NCBI GenBank assembly: GCA_903834645.1
Contig: CAILKA010000670.1
Location: 1 to 8,120, forward strand
DNA: 8,120 nucleotides
DNA from: an uncultured beta proteobacterium
GTDB lineage: Bacteria; Pseudomonadota; Gammaproteobacteria; Burkholderiales; Burkholderiaceae_C
Direction: 5' to 3'
The notes under the pieces are model-generated. The model was not told the origin of the DNA, did not search any database, and saw only the letters and a program-made list of their open reading frames with translations. Of this stretch, positions 1 to 7,200 are shown piece after piece. Both the position numbers and the translations under genes were made by a program. Position 1 is the first letter of the stretch, and every line of letters begins with the position of its first letter.

Positions 1-437
1 CAGCCCTGCGCGCGGTGCAGTTGGACGACGCGGAGCGCGTGTTTTCGCTCTACCCGCACGAGGTTTCGGGTGGCATGGGCCAGCGCGCCATGATCGCCAT
101 GATGCTGATCGCCGAGCCTGATTTGCTGATTGCCGATGAGCCCACCTCGGCACTCGATGTCACGGTGCAGTTGCAGGTGCTGTCGATTCTGGACGCGCTG
201 GTGGCGCAGCGCGGCATGGGGCTGATTTTTGTCTCGCACGACCTGCGGCTGGTGTCCACCTTTTGCGACCGCATTCTGGTGATGTATGCGGGCAAAGTGG
301 TTGAAGAACTGCCCTCCGGCAACCTGGCACACGCCCAGCACCCCTACACCCAGGGGCTGCTGAACTGCCTGCCCAGGCTCGGTGACGACCGCCATCCGCT
401 GCCGACACTGAACCGCCAGCCGGAGTGGGCGCGATGA
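1..437 (+). CDS. Peptide/nickel-type ABC importer ATP-binding subunit, C-terminal part (5' end outside window)
   Basis: This is the C-terminal 144 residues of an ATPase that powers a binding-protein-dependent importer of the dipeptide/oligopeptide/nickel class, acting on the cytoplasmic face of the inner membrane. The frame is open from position 3, so the true start lies upstream; the in-frame GTG at 15 is not a credible start because Walker A would be missing. Visible motifs are the signature SGGMGQR (bases 66-86), Walker B LLIADEPTSALD with its catalytic Asp-Glu at 135-140, and the switch histidine in VSHD. The tail contains HPYTQGLLNCLPRL, typical of the DppD/OppD/NikD group, but ends soon after it and lacks the Cys-containing extension of long DppD/OppD proteins, so it resembles the shorter NikD-like form. 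The stop overlaps the next ATPase start (ATGA), which indicates translational coupling. The substrate cannot be told from the sequence. Confidence 0.93.
   Translation, partial: ALRAVQLDDAERVFSLYPHEVSGGMGQRAMIAMMLIAEPDLLIADEPTSALDVTVQLQVLSILDALVAQRGMGLIFVSHDLRLVSTFCDRILVMYAGKVVEELPSGNLAHAQHPYTQGLLNCLPRLGDDRHPLPTLNRQPEWAR
422..425 (+). promoter_or_regulatory. Ribosome binding site deciding the start at 434
   Basis: GGAG lies 8 bases before ATG 434 and inside the end of the preceding gene. It favours ATG 434 over the GTG at 425, which would overlap this site. Confidence 0.6.
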
Positions 438-1189
438 AAGTCGGCTTGGAAGTGCAGCACCTGCGGGTCGAGTACGGCCCTTTTGTGGCCGTCGCCGACA
501 CCTCGTTTTCAGTCCAACCGGGCGAGAGCTTTGGCATTGTGGGCGAATCCGGCTCGGGCAAATCCACCGTGCTGCGCGCCATCTGCGGGCTGGCCCCGAA
601 CACCGGCTCGGTGAAATTGCTCGGCGATGCGGCGCAGGTGTTGCCGCTGCCGGGCAGCAAACCGTTCCGGCGGTTGGTACAAATGGTGTTTCAGGACCCC
701 TACGGCTCGCTGCACCCGCGCCACACGGTGGACAAAATCCTGGCCGAGCCGCTGGCCATTCATGGCATCGGCGACGAGCAGACGCGCATTGAACGTGCGC
801 TCGATGAGGTGGGACTGGGCAGCGGTTTCAGGTTTCGTTACCCGCACCAGTTGTCGGGCGGCCAGCGCCAGCGCATTGCGGTGGCGCGGGCGCTGATTCT
901 GGAGCCGCAGATTTTGCTGCTCGACGAGCCGACCTCGGCGCTGGACGCCTCGGTGCAGGCCGAGGTGCTCAACCTGCTGGAGCAGCTGCGCCAGGAGCGC
1001 GGCCTGACCTTCCTGATGGTGAGCCACGACCTGGCAGTGGTCACGCACCTTTGCCGGCGCCTGCTCGTGATGCACCAGGGCCGCGCGGTGGAGTTCGTGG
1101 ACGCCGCCGACCTCGCCGCCTCACGCGTGCAGGCCGACTACACGCGCCGGCTGATGCGGGCGGCCGAGGGCTTCACCCGCGAGGGGTAG
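434..1189 (+). CDS. Peptide/nickel-type ABC importer ATP-binding subunit (second ATPase, NikE/DppF-like)
   Basis: A complete 251-residue ATPase, the second nucleotide-binding subunit that pairs with the preceding one in importers of the peptide/nickel family. Walker A is GESGSGKST (residues 37-45), the Q-loop Gln is residue 87 (VFQDPYGSLHP), the signature is SGGQRQR (141-147), Walker B ends in Asp164-Glu165 (LLLDEPTSALD), and the switch His is residue 198. QDPYGSLHPR is typical of the DppF/OppF/NikE side. I choose ATG 434, not the in-frame GTG 425, because GGAG at 422-425 sits 8 bases upstream and the ATGA overlap with the previous stop is a classic coupled start. The length matches NikE rather than the roughly 320-residue DppF. 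Codon use is odd: the first two thirds use AAA, TTT and ATT, and the last 270 bases are GC-rich like the rest of the window. The genes for binding protein and permeases presumably lie upstream of the window. Confidence 0.93.
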   Translation: MKVGLEVQHLRVEYGPFVAVADTSFSVQPGESFGIVGESGSGKSTVLRAICGLAPNTGSVKLLGDAAQVLPLPGSKPFRRLVQMVFQDPYGSLHPRHTVDKILAEPLAIHGIGDEQTRIERALDEVGLGSGFRFRYPHQLSGGQRQRIAVARALILEPQILLLDEPTSALDASVQAEVLNLLEQLRQERGLTFLMVSHDLAVVTHLCRRLLVMHQGRAVEFVDAADLAASRVQADYTRRLMRAAEGFTREG

Positions 1190-1198
1190 CGCGGCGGC

Positions 1199-2065
1199 TC
1201 AGGCCTGCTGCAGCCAGTCCAGCGTCTGCTCCCACAGCTTGACGGCCTGCGGCCGGAAGTAGTCCATGTGGCCGATGGCGGCCATGCCTATGCTGCCGGG
1301 CTCGAGGGTGAAGCACTCCAGCTGTGCGCCGGTGTAGGCGGCCATGAAGGCGTCGCGCGAGGCGGGCGGGGCCCACTTGTCGTCGGTGGCGTTGATGGCG
1401 CGGATGGGGATGCGCACGCCGGCGAACTGCTCGGCCAGGCCAGGAAGCTCGGGGTCCTCGAAGAAGTAGCGCGGCCACTGGCACCAGCGGCGCCACTGCA
1501 GGTACACGTCGCGCGGGAGATCCTCGCCCAGGCCCAGCCGGCTCCAGGCCAGGTAGCCCGTGGTGCGCACGAGCAAGGGGCCCACCACGTTCCACAGCAG
1601 CTTCACGCGCAGCCGCTCCAGCGGCGGCATCCAGCCGTGCCAGCCCGCGCCCGTGGCGAAGGTGGCCAGCCGTTGCACCCGCTCGTGGCCGGGCAGCAGG
1701 CCGAAGGCGTGCCCGCCGTAGGAGTGGCCGACCATCCACAGCGGCTCCTGGCCCTGCGCGGACACGTGCTCCAGCAGCGCGGCCAGGTCCAGCCGCGCCC
1801 AGTCGAGATAGTTCATCCGAAAGCCGCGCAGCGCGGGCGGGCGCGAGAGCCCGACGCCGCGGTAGTCGAGCGTCCAGGCCTCGATGCCGCGCGCGGCCGC
1901 AAACTGCGCGAAGCGGGCGTAGAAGCGCTGGGGCACGCCCGTGGCGCCGGCCACGATGAGGCGGCCGGTGGGCTCGCCCTGGGGGGCGTAGCGCAGGGCC
2001 TGCAGCGTGTAGCCGTCGGCGGCGGTGAGGGGCAGCTGGGTGGGGGCGAAGGGGGGCATGCTCAT
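1199..2065 (-). CDS. Alpha/beta hydrolase, predicted cytoplasmic esterase/lipase-like
   Basis: A 288-residue single-domain alpha/beta hydrolase with no signal peptide or clear membrane segment. The catalytic triad can be proposed directly: nucleophile Ser115 in GHSYG (113-117), acid Asp228 or Asp229 in INATDDKWAP, and His266 in IGHMDYF. The early strand LDYRGVGLS (66-74) is typical of the fold. It resembles the COG4757-type predicted hydrolases as I remember them; the substrate is unknown. The start is uncertain. The frame stays open to an ATG at 2212, but the residues before 2065 are basic and unlike the fold, and would overlap the divergent gene. Candidate starts are 2095 (weak GGA upstream), 2065 and 2059, and none has a good ribosome binding site. 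I chose 2065 because recognisable domain sequence begins just after it. It converges on the importer operon with 9 bases between stops, and no terminator is visible there. Confidence 0.88.
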   Translation of the reverse strand: MSMPPFAPTQLPLTAADGYTLQALRYAPQGEPTGRLIVAGATGVPQRFYARFAQFAAARGIEAWTLDYRGVGLSRPPALRGFRMNYLDWARLDLAALLEHVSAQGQEPLWMVGHSYGGHAFGLLPGHERVQRLATFATGAGWHGWMPPLERLRVKLLWNVVGPLLVRTTGYLAWSRLGLGEDLPRDVYLQWRRWCQWPRYFFEDPELPGLAEQFAGVRIPIRAINATDDKWAPPASRDAFMAAYTGAQLECFTLEPGSIGMAAIGHMDYFRPQAVKLWEQTLDWLQQA

Positions 2066-2178
2066 GGTGCGCCGCGGGATTATCGAGTCGGGCATCTGGC
2101 CATCCGTGGGCGCTGCTGTGCGGCGACGGATAACCGTTCCGGCGTGGCTCCGGGCTTCCACGCGGATGGACGGCTGCC
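2066..2178. promoter_or_regulatory. Divergent intergenic region between two hydrolase genes
   Basis: These 113 bases must hold the promoters of both divergent genes if the chosen starts are right. On the minus strand GATAAT (2084 down to 2079) matches a -10 box in 5 of 6 bases, but no good -35 box is found at 16-18 bases and it would leave almost no leader before 2065. On the plus strand GATAAC (about 2129-2133) is a weaker -10 candidate. I see no clear operator. Confidence 0.3.
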
Positions 2179-3159
2179 GTGACCGTGGCCAGAATCCGCT
2201 GCGTGTGTGCACACCTTCGTCGGATCCTGTTCGCCCGGGCCGAGCCGGCTCTTGCCAGGTGCAGGCCCCTGGGCCTTGCCGGCGTCCTCGCGGCCTTGTC
2301 GAGCCTGGCTCTTGCCGTCCCCTCCTGGGCAGCCGAGTTGCGCTTGTCGGTCGCAGGCGTGGAGCGCCGCGCGATCCTCGTGAACCCGCCGCCGCCGGGC
2401 CAGCGCCAGCCGGTGGTGCTGGTGCTGCACGGCGGCGCGGGCAGCGCGGACGAGCAGCGCCGGCGCACCGGCTTCGACGAGGTGGCGCAGCGCGAGGGCT
2501 TCACGGTCGTCTACCCCGAGGGCACGCCCTGGGGGCGCGCCGGGATGCATGCGTGGAACACGGGCTACCTGCAGCGCCGCCAGGTGGGGCACGCCGACGA
2601 CATCGCCTTCCTGGATGCCCTCCTCGATGCGCTCGTGGAGCGCCACGGTGCCGACCCCGCACGCGTGTGCATGACCGGCGGCTCCAACGGCGCCATGATG
2701 ACGCTCGTCTACGCCACGCTGCGTGCACAGCGCCTGGCGGCGATCGCGCCGGTGGTGGGTGCCATGTTCAGTTTCGAGGACAAGCCCGCCAAGCCGCTGC
2801 CGATCCTGCTCATCAACGGCGCAGCCGATGAGGAGGTGCCCCTGGAAGGCGGCATGAGCCGCAACCCCCTCGTGCGCAACGCGCAGGCCGCGCCCTTCAA
2901 GTCGTTCGAGGAGACGCTCGCCTTCTGGGTGCAGGCCAACCGCAGCGCGGCCACGCCCGTCGTGGAGGGGCAGGGCACGCTCACGACGCGCACCTACCCA
3001 GCCACGCCAGGTGGGGCGGTGACGGTGGCCATCGTGGATGCGGTCGGGGGGCACGGCTGGCCCGGCACCCGGGCTGCCCGCCCGGGCAACGTGCCGATCC
3101 AGGGTTTCAACGGGGCCGAGAGGATCTGGGCGTTCTGCCGAACGCACGGGTGGCCTTGA
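2179..3159 (+). CDS. Exported esterase of the PHB depolymerase/LpqC family
   Basis: A protein of up to 326 residues that probably hydrolyses an ester (hydroxybutyrate oligomer, feruloyl or similar) outside the cytoplasm. Residues about 31-51 form a hydrophobic signal segment ending SWA-AE, with a predicted signal peptidase I cut near residue 51. The mature part has the oxyanion-hole motif LHGG (83-86), the nucleophile Ser169 in GGSNGAMM, the acid Asp217 in INGAADEEVP, and His292 in GGHGWPG. The Gly-x-Ser-Asn-Gly-Ala-Met-Met and GGH-x-WPG blocks are diagnostic of this family (COG3509, Esterase_PHB). There is no added substrate-binding domain, so a secreted degrader of solid polymer is less likely than an esterase for small esters. 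The start is uncertain: GTG 2179 gives an unusually long n-region, and GTG 2185 or 2203 would also keep the signal segment. No ATG is available and the ribosome binding site is weak. It appears to be monocistronic. Confidence 0.87.
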   Translation: MTVARIRCVCAHLRRILFARAEPALARCRPLGLAGVLAALSSLALAVPSWAAELRLSVAGVERRAILVNPPPPGQRQPVVLVLHGGAGSADEQRRRTGFDEVAQREGFTVVYPEGTPWGRAGMHAWNTGYLQRRQVGHADDIAFLDALLDALVERHGADPARVCMTGGSNGAMMTLVYATLRAQRLAAIAPVVGAMFSFEDKPAKPLPILLINGAADEEVPLEGGMSRNPLVRNAQAAPFKSFEETLAFWVQANRSAATPVVEGQGTLTTRTYPATPGGAVTVAIVDAVGGHGWPGTRAARPGNVPIQGFNGAERIWAFCRTHGWP

Positions 3160-3175
3160 CCGCCGGCGCATGCCC

Positions 3176-3185
3176 CCCGGCCGGG
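3176..3185. repeat. 10-base perfect palindrome
   Basis: CCCGGCCGGG is self-complementary and lies 17 bases after the esterase stop. It could be chance in such GC-rich DNA. It is not followed by a T-run, so it is not a standard terminator. Confidence 0.4.
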
Positions 3186-3194
3186 CTGCGGGGT

Positions 3195-3206
3195 GCCCGT
3201 ACGGGC
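3195..3206. repeat. 12-base perfect palindrome, possible operator
   Basis: GCCCGTACGGGC is a perfect 12-base palindrome about 110 bases upstream of the ABC ATPase start. The length and symmetry suit a dimeric regulator half-site pair, but no second copy was noticed in the window and chance occurrence is possible. Confidence 0.4.
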
Positions 3207-3273
3207 GGGTGCCGCCGGACCGCGTTCATCTCCACCGGTGACCGTTCGTCCACGCCAGGCGGCCGCCCGTCGA

Positions 3274-3292
3274 GCCGGGCTGGACGCCCGGC
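3274..3292 (+). repeat. Inverted repeat: 7-bp GC stem, 5-base loop, just upstream of the ABC ATPase start
   Basis: GCCGGGC and GCCCGGC flank the loop TGGAC and end 24 bases before ATG 3317. The stem is pure G-C and would be stable in mRNA. Without a T-run it is not a canonical intrinsic terminator. Its place suggests a leader structure or operator. Confidence 0.4.
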
Positions 3293-3316
3293 GCTGCTGC
3301 CGCTACCGTCGGCACC

Positions 3317-4222
3317 ATGCTCGACATCCACGACCTCTCCCACACCTACCCCAACGGCACACGCGCGCTCGACGCCGTGAGCCTGTCCATCCCCGCCGGT
3401 ATGTTCGGGCTGCTTGGCCCGAACGGCGCCGGCAAGAGCAGCCTCATGCGCTGCCTGGCCACGCTGCAGGTGCCCACCTCGGGCCGCATCCGCTTCGGGG
3501 ACCTCGACGTGCTGGCCCAGCCCGAGGCGCTGCGCGCCACGCTCGGGTACCTGCCGCAGGACTTTGGCGTCTACCCACGGGTGTCGGCCGAGGACCTGCT
3601 GGACCACCTGGCGGTGCTCAAGGGCATCGCCGGCCGGGGCGAGCGGCGCGACACCGTGCAGGCGCTGCTGCGCCAGGTGAACCTCTGGGACGTGCGCAAG
3701 AAGGCGGTGGCCGGCTACTCCGGCGGCATGCGCCAGCGATTCGGCAGCGCGCAGGCGCTCAGCGGCAACCCGCGCCTGATCATCGTCGACGAGCCCACCG
3801 CGGGGCTGGACCCGGAGGAGCGCAACCGCTTCAACAACCTGCTGTCGGCCATCGGCGAGCAGGTGGTGGTCATCCTCTCCACCCACATCGTGGACGACGT
3901 GACCGACCTGTGCCCGCGCACCGCCATCATGGTGGGCGGGCGCATCGTGGAAAGCGGCACGCCAGGCGACCTCATCGCCGCCCTGGCCGGGCGCATCTGG
4001 CAGACCGGCATCGACAAGACCGATCTGGAGGCGGCGCGCGCGCGCCACGCGGTGATCGCCACGCGCCTGAAGGCTGGCCGCACCGTCATCCGGGTGCTGG
4101 CCGACGAGCCCGGCCGCTGCCCGGGCGAGGGCTTCGAGCCCGTGGAGGCCGGCCTGGAGGACGTCTACTTCGCCACGCTGCATCGGCTGCGCGCCGAGCT
4201 GCCGGCGAAGCAGGCCGCCTGA
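3317..4222 (+). CDS. ABC transporter ATP-binding protein (ABC-2/CcmA-type), partner of the permease-peptidase fusion
   Basis: A complete 301-residue ATPase of the drug/Na+/polysaccharide exporter class (COG1131-like), probably working as a homodimer under the membrane protein encoded next. Walker A is GPNGAGKSS (34-42), the Q-loop Gln is residue 81 (LPQDFGVYP), the signature is YSGGMRQRFG (134-143), Walker B is LIIVDEPTAGLD with Asp158-Glu159, and the switch His is residue 190 (STHIVDD). All catalytic elements are present. The C-terminal 85 residues form an extension beyond the cassette (about 215-301), common in this class and of unknown role. The ATG at 3317 begins directly with the first cassette strand (MLDIHDLSHTYPNG), so the start is secure although no ribosome binding site is obvious upstream. 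It is the first gene of a tight cluster, with 15 bases to the next start. Confidence 0.94.
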   Translation: MLDIHDLSHTYPNGTRALDAVSLSIPAGMFGLLGPNGAGKSSLMRCLATLQVPTSGRIRFGDLDVLAQPEALRATLGYLPQDFGVYPRVSAEDLLDHLAVLKGIAGRGERRDTVQALLRQVNLWDVRKKAVAGYSGGMRQRFGSAQALSGNPRLIIVDEPTAGLDPEERNRFNNLLSAIGEQVVVILSTHIVDDVTDLCPRTAIMVGGRIVESGTPGDLIAALAGRIWQTGIDKTDLEAARARHAVIATRLKAGRTVIRVLADEPGRCPGEGFEPVEAGLEDVYFATLHRLRAELPAKQAA

Positions 4223-4226
4223 AGGC

Positions 4227-4230
4227 GAGG
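4227..4230 (+). promoter_or_regulatory. Ribosome binding site of the permease-peptidase gene
   Basis: GAGG (within AGGCGAGG) stands 7 bases before ATG 4238 in the 15-base gap after the ATPase stop. It supports this start and co-translation with the ATPase. Confidence 0.6.
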
Positions 4231-4237
4231 GCTCGTC

Positions 4238-7200
4238 ATGAAGTCGCCCTCGCTCTTCCTGCCCGTGGCCGCCTTCGAGTGGCGCCACCAGCTGCGCAGC
4301 CCCGTGCTGTGGGTGGGCTTTGCGCTTTTCTTCCTGCTCACGTTCGCCGCCACCACGATCGACCAGATCCAGATCGGCTCGCGCGGCAACGTGAACATCA
4401 ACGCGCCCTACGCGATCCTGCAGACCACGGGGATCATGAGCCTGTTCTCGATCTTCATCGTCGTGGCGCTGGTGGCCGGCACCGTGCTGCGCGACGACGA
4501 GACGGGCTTCGCGCCGATCCTGCGCAGCACGCGGCTCACGAAGTGGCCCTACCTGGGCGGGCGATTCCTGGGCTCGGTGGCCGCCGCGCTGCTGGTGATG
4601 TCTGCCGTGCCGCTGGGCATCGCGGTGGGCTCCTTCATGCCGTGGCTCGACGCCGAGCGACTCGGCCCCTTCGTGCCGGGCCACTACCTGTGGGCGCTCT
4701 TCGTGATGGGCCTGCCCACGATCCTGATCCTGGGCGCAGCCTTCTTCGCGCTGGCCACCGTCACGCGCTCGATGATGTGGAGCTACGTGGGCGCGATGCT
4801 GCTCCTGGTGCTCTACCTCGTCACCCGTGGGCTGCTGCGCGACCCTCGCTTCGACGACATCTCCGCGCTCACCGATCCCTTCGGGATGTCGGCCTTCGGC
4901 CTGACAACCAAGTACTGGACGGCGGTGGAGCGCAACACGCAGCTGCCCGAGCTCTCGGGGATCTTCCTGGCCAACCGGGTGATCTGGCTGGCTGCGGGGC
5001 TGGCGGTGTTCGCCACGGCCGCGGCGCTGTTCCGGTTCGAGCAGCGAGGTGCGAAGAGGGGCGCCGCTGCGGCTGCACCCGGTGCAATGGCCACTACACC
5101 GGCCGCGGCACCGGAGGCAGTGCGGCAAGCGGCTGCGGCCGCGCTCGAACACCTCCCTGCGCCGCGTGCCGACCGCGCCGCGCGCTGGGCGCAGTTCGCC
5201 GCGCTCGCGCGCTTCGACACGGCCTTCGTCGTACGCAGCCCGGCCTTCTTCGTGCTGCTCTTCATCGGGGTGCTCAACGCCGGCGGCTCGGCGTGGTTCT
5301 CCAACGAGTGGTACGGCAGCCCGAGCTACCCGGTGACGCGGCTCATGGTGCAGGCGCTGCAGGGCGCCTTCAACATCATGCCGATCCTGATCGCCATCTA
5401 CTACGCCGGCGAGCTGGTGTGGCGCGACCGCGAGCGGCGCATGCACGAGATCGTGGACGCCACCGCCGCACCGGGCTGGGCGCACCTGGTGCCCAAGATC
5501 GGCGCGATCACGCTCGTGCTTATTGCCACCGGGCTGGTGGCGGTGCTCACCGGTATGGCGGTGCAGCTGGCCAAGGGCTACCTCCAGCTCGAGCCGCTGG
5601 GCTACCTCGCGTGGTACCTGTGGCCCACGGTGGTGACGGCCCTGCAGGTGGCGGTGCTCTCGGTGCTCGTGCAGGTGCTGGTGCCGCAGAAGTTCATCGG
5701 CTGGGGCGTGATGCTGATCTACGTGGTGGCCACCACGGCCCTTTCCACGGCCGGCTTCGAGCACAACCTGTACCACTACGCCGGCACCTCGCCGGTGCCG
5801 TTGTCGGACATGAGCGGCATGTCGCGCTTCTGGATCGGGCAGGCGTGGTTCCAGCTCTACTGGAGCGCCTTCGCGGTGCTGCTGGCGGTGGCGGCGCATG
5901 CCTTCTGGCGGCGCGGGCTGGGCGGCACGCTGCGCCAGCGCTGGCCGCAGGCGCGCGCGCGGCTGAGTGGCGGGGCAGGCATGCTGGCACTCGGTGCCTG
6001 CCTCGTGTTCGTCGGCACGGGCGGCTTCATCTACTGGAACACCAACGTCCTGAACCCCTACACCACGCAGCCCGAAGACGAGGCGATGACGGCTGCCGCG
6101 GAGAAGGCGCTGCTGCCCTACGAGAAGCTGCCGCAGCCGCGCATCATCGGCGTGACGCTGGACGTGCAGCTCTTCCCGCGCGAGGCCCGGGCGGTGACGA
6201 GCGGCACCTACGTGCTGGAGAACCGCAGCGGCGAGCCCGTGACCGAGCTGCACCTGGCGATGCCGCGCACGCTCAAGCTCGAGCGCATGAGCTTCCCCGG
6301 GGCCACGCTCAAGACCGAGCACGCCGACTGGGGCTACCGCATCTACACGCTGGCCGAGCCGATGCTGCCCGGGCAGCGGCGCGAGCTCGGCTTCACCACC
6401 GTGCTGCACGAGCGGGGCTTTCCCAATTCGAGCCCGCTGACGCGCATCGTCGACAACGGCACCTTCCTGAACAACGGGGAGATCGCGCCGGCCATCGGGG
6501 TCTCGCGCGACAGCTTCCTCACCGACCGCTCCAAGCGCCGCAAGCACGGCCTGCCGCCGGACCTGCGCCCGCCCCCGCTGGAGGATGAGTCGGGTCGCAG
6601 CCGCCACGGCCTGCGGCACGACAGCGACTGGGTGACGGCCGACATCACCGTCACCACCGATGCCGACCAGACACCCGTGGCCCCCGGCTACGTGGTGAGC
6701 GACACCACGCGCGACGGGCGGCGCACCGTGCGCTTCAAGCCCGATGCGCCGCTGATGCACTTCTTCAGCATCCAGTCGGCCCGCTACGAGGTGGCGCGCG
6801 ACAAGGTCGGCCCCACCGAACTGGCCGTGTACCACCACCCGGGGCACGGCTACAACGTGCCGCGCATGCTCGAGGCGATGAAGGTCTCGCTGCAGCTCTT
6901 CTCCGAGGCCTTCTCGCCCTACCAGTTCCGCCAGGCCCGCGTCCTGGAGTTCCCAAGCTACGCTGACTTCGCGCAGAGCTTTGCCAACACCATTCCCTAC
7001 AGCGAGAACATCGGGTTCCTCTCCAAGCTGGCGGACCCGGAGAAGATCGACGTCGTCACGTACGTGACGGCGCACGAGATCGCGCACCAGTGGTGGGGCC
7101 ACCAGGTGGTGTCGAGCAGCCAGCAGGGCGGCACCTTCATCGTCGAGAGCCTGTCGCAGTACTCGGCGCTGCTGGTGATGGAAAAGCTCTACGGCCCCGA

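Larger units (their letters stand above)
3160..3316. other. GC-rich intergenic region with several short perfect palindromes
   Basis: The 157 bases between the esterase stop and the ABC ATPase start encode nothing convincing. They contain a 10-base palindrome, a 12-base palindrome and a 7-bp hairpin, listed separately. TTGACC at 3156-3161 looks like a -35 box but has no -10 partner. The promoter of the three-gene cluster probably lies here, but I cannot place it. Confidence 0.5.

Noticed and set aside
2066..2212. N-terminal extension of the minus-strand hydrolase to an ATG at 2212
   Set aside because: The added residues are basic, match no part of the fold and overlap the divergent esterase start; recognisable domain sequence begins just after 2065.
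2205..2214. Palindrome GTGTGCACAC near the esterase start as an operator
   Set aside because: It lies inside the predicted coding start and is short; chance occurrence is likely. It would matter only if the true start is further downstream.
1173..2504. Minus-strand open frame of 443 codons overlapping both hydrolases, and a plus-strand frame at 1268-2182
   Set aside because: Repetitive Arg/Ala/Pro- or Gly/Ala-rich translations with no motif; the true hydrolase frames show full catalytic triads.
3274..3292. Intrinsic transcription terminator after the esterase gene
   Set aside because: The stem is GC-rich but is not followed by a T-run, and it sits 115 bases after the stop but only 24 before the next start.
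3193..6588. A 1131-codon open frame on the plus strand out of phase with the ATPase and fusion gene
   Set aside because: Low-complexity Arg/Ala/Gly-rich translation overlapping two well-supported genes; a GC-content artefact.
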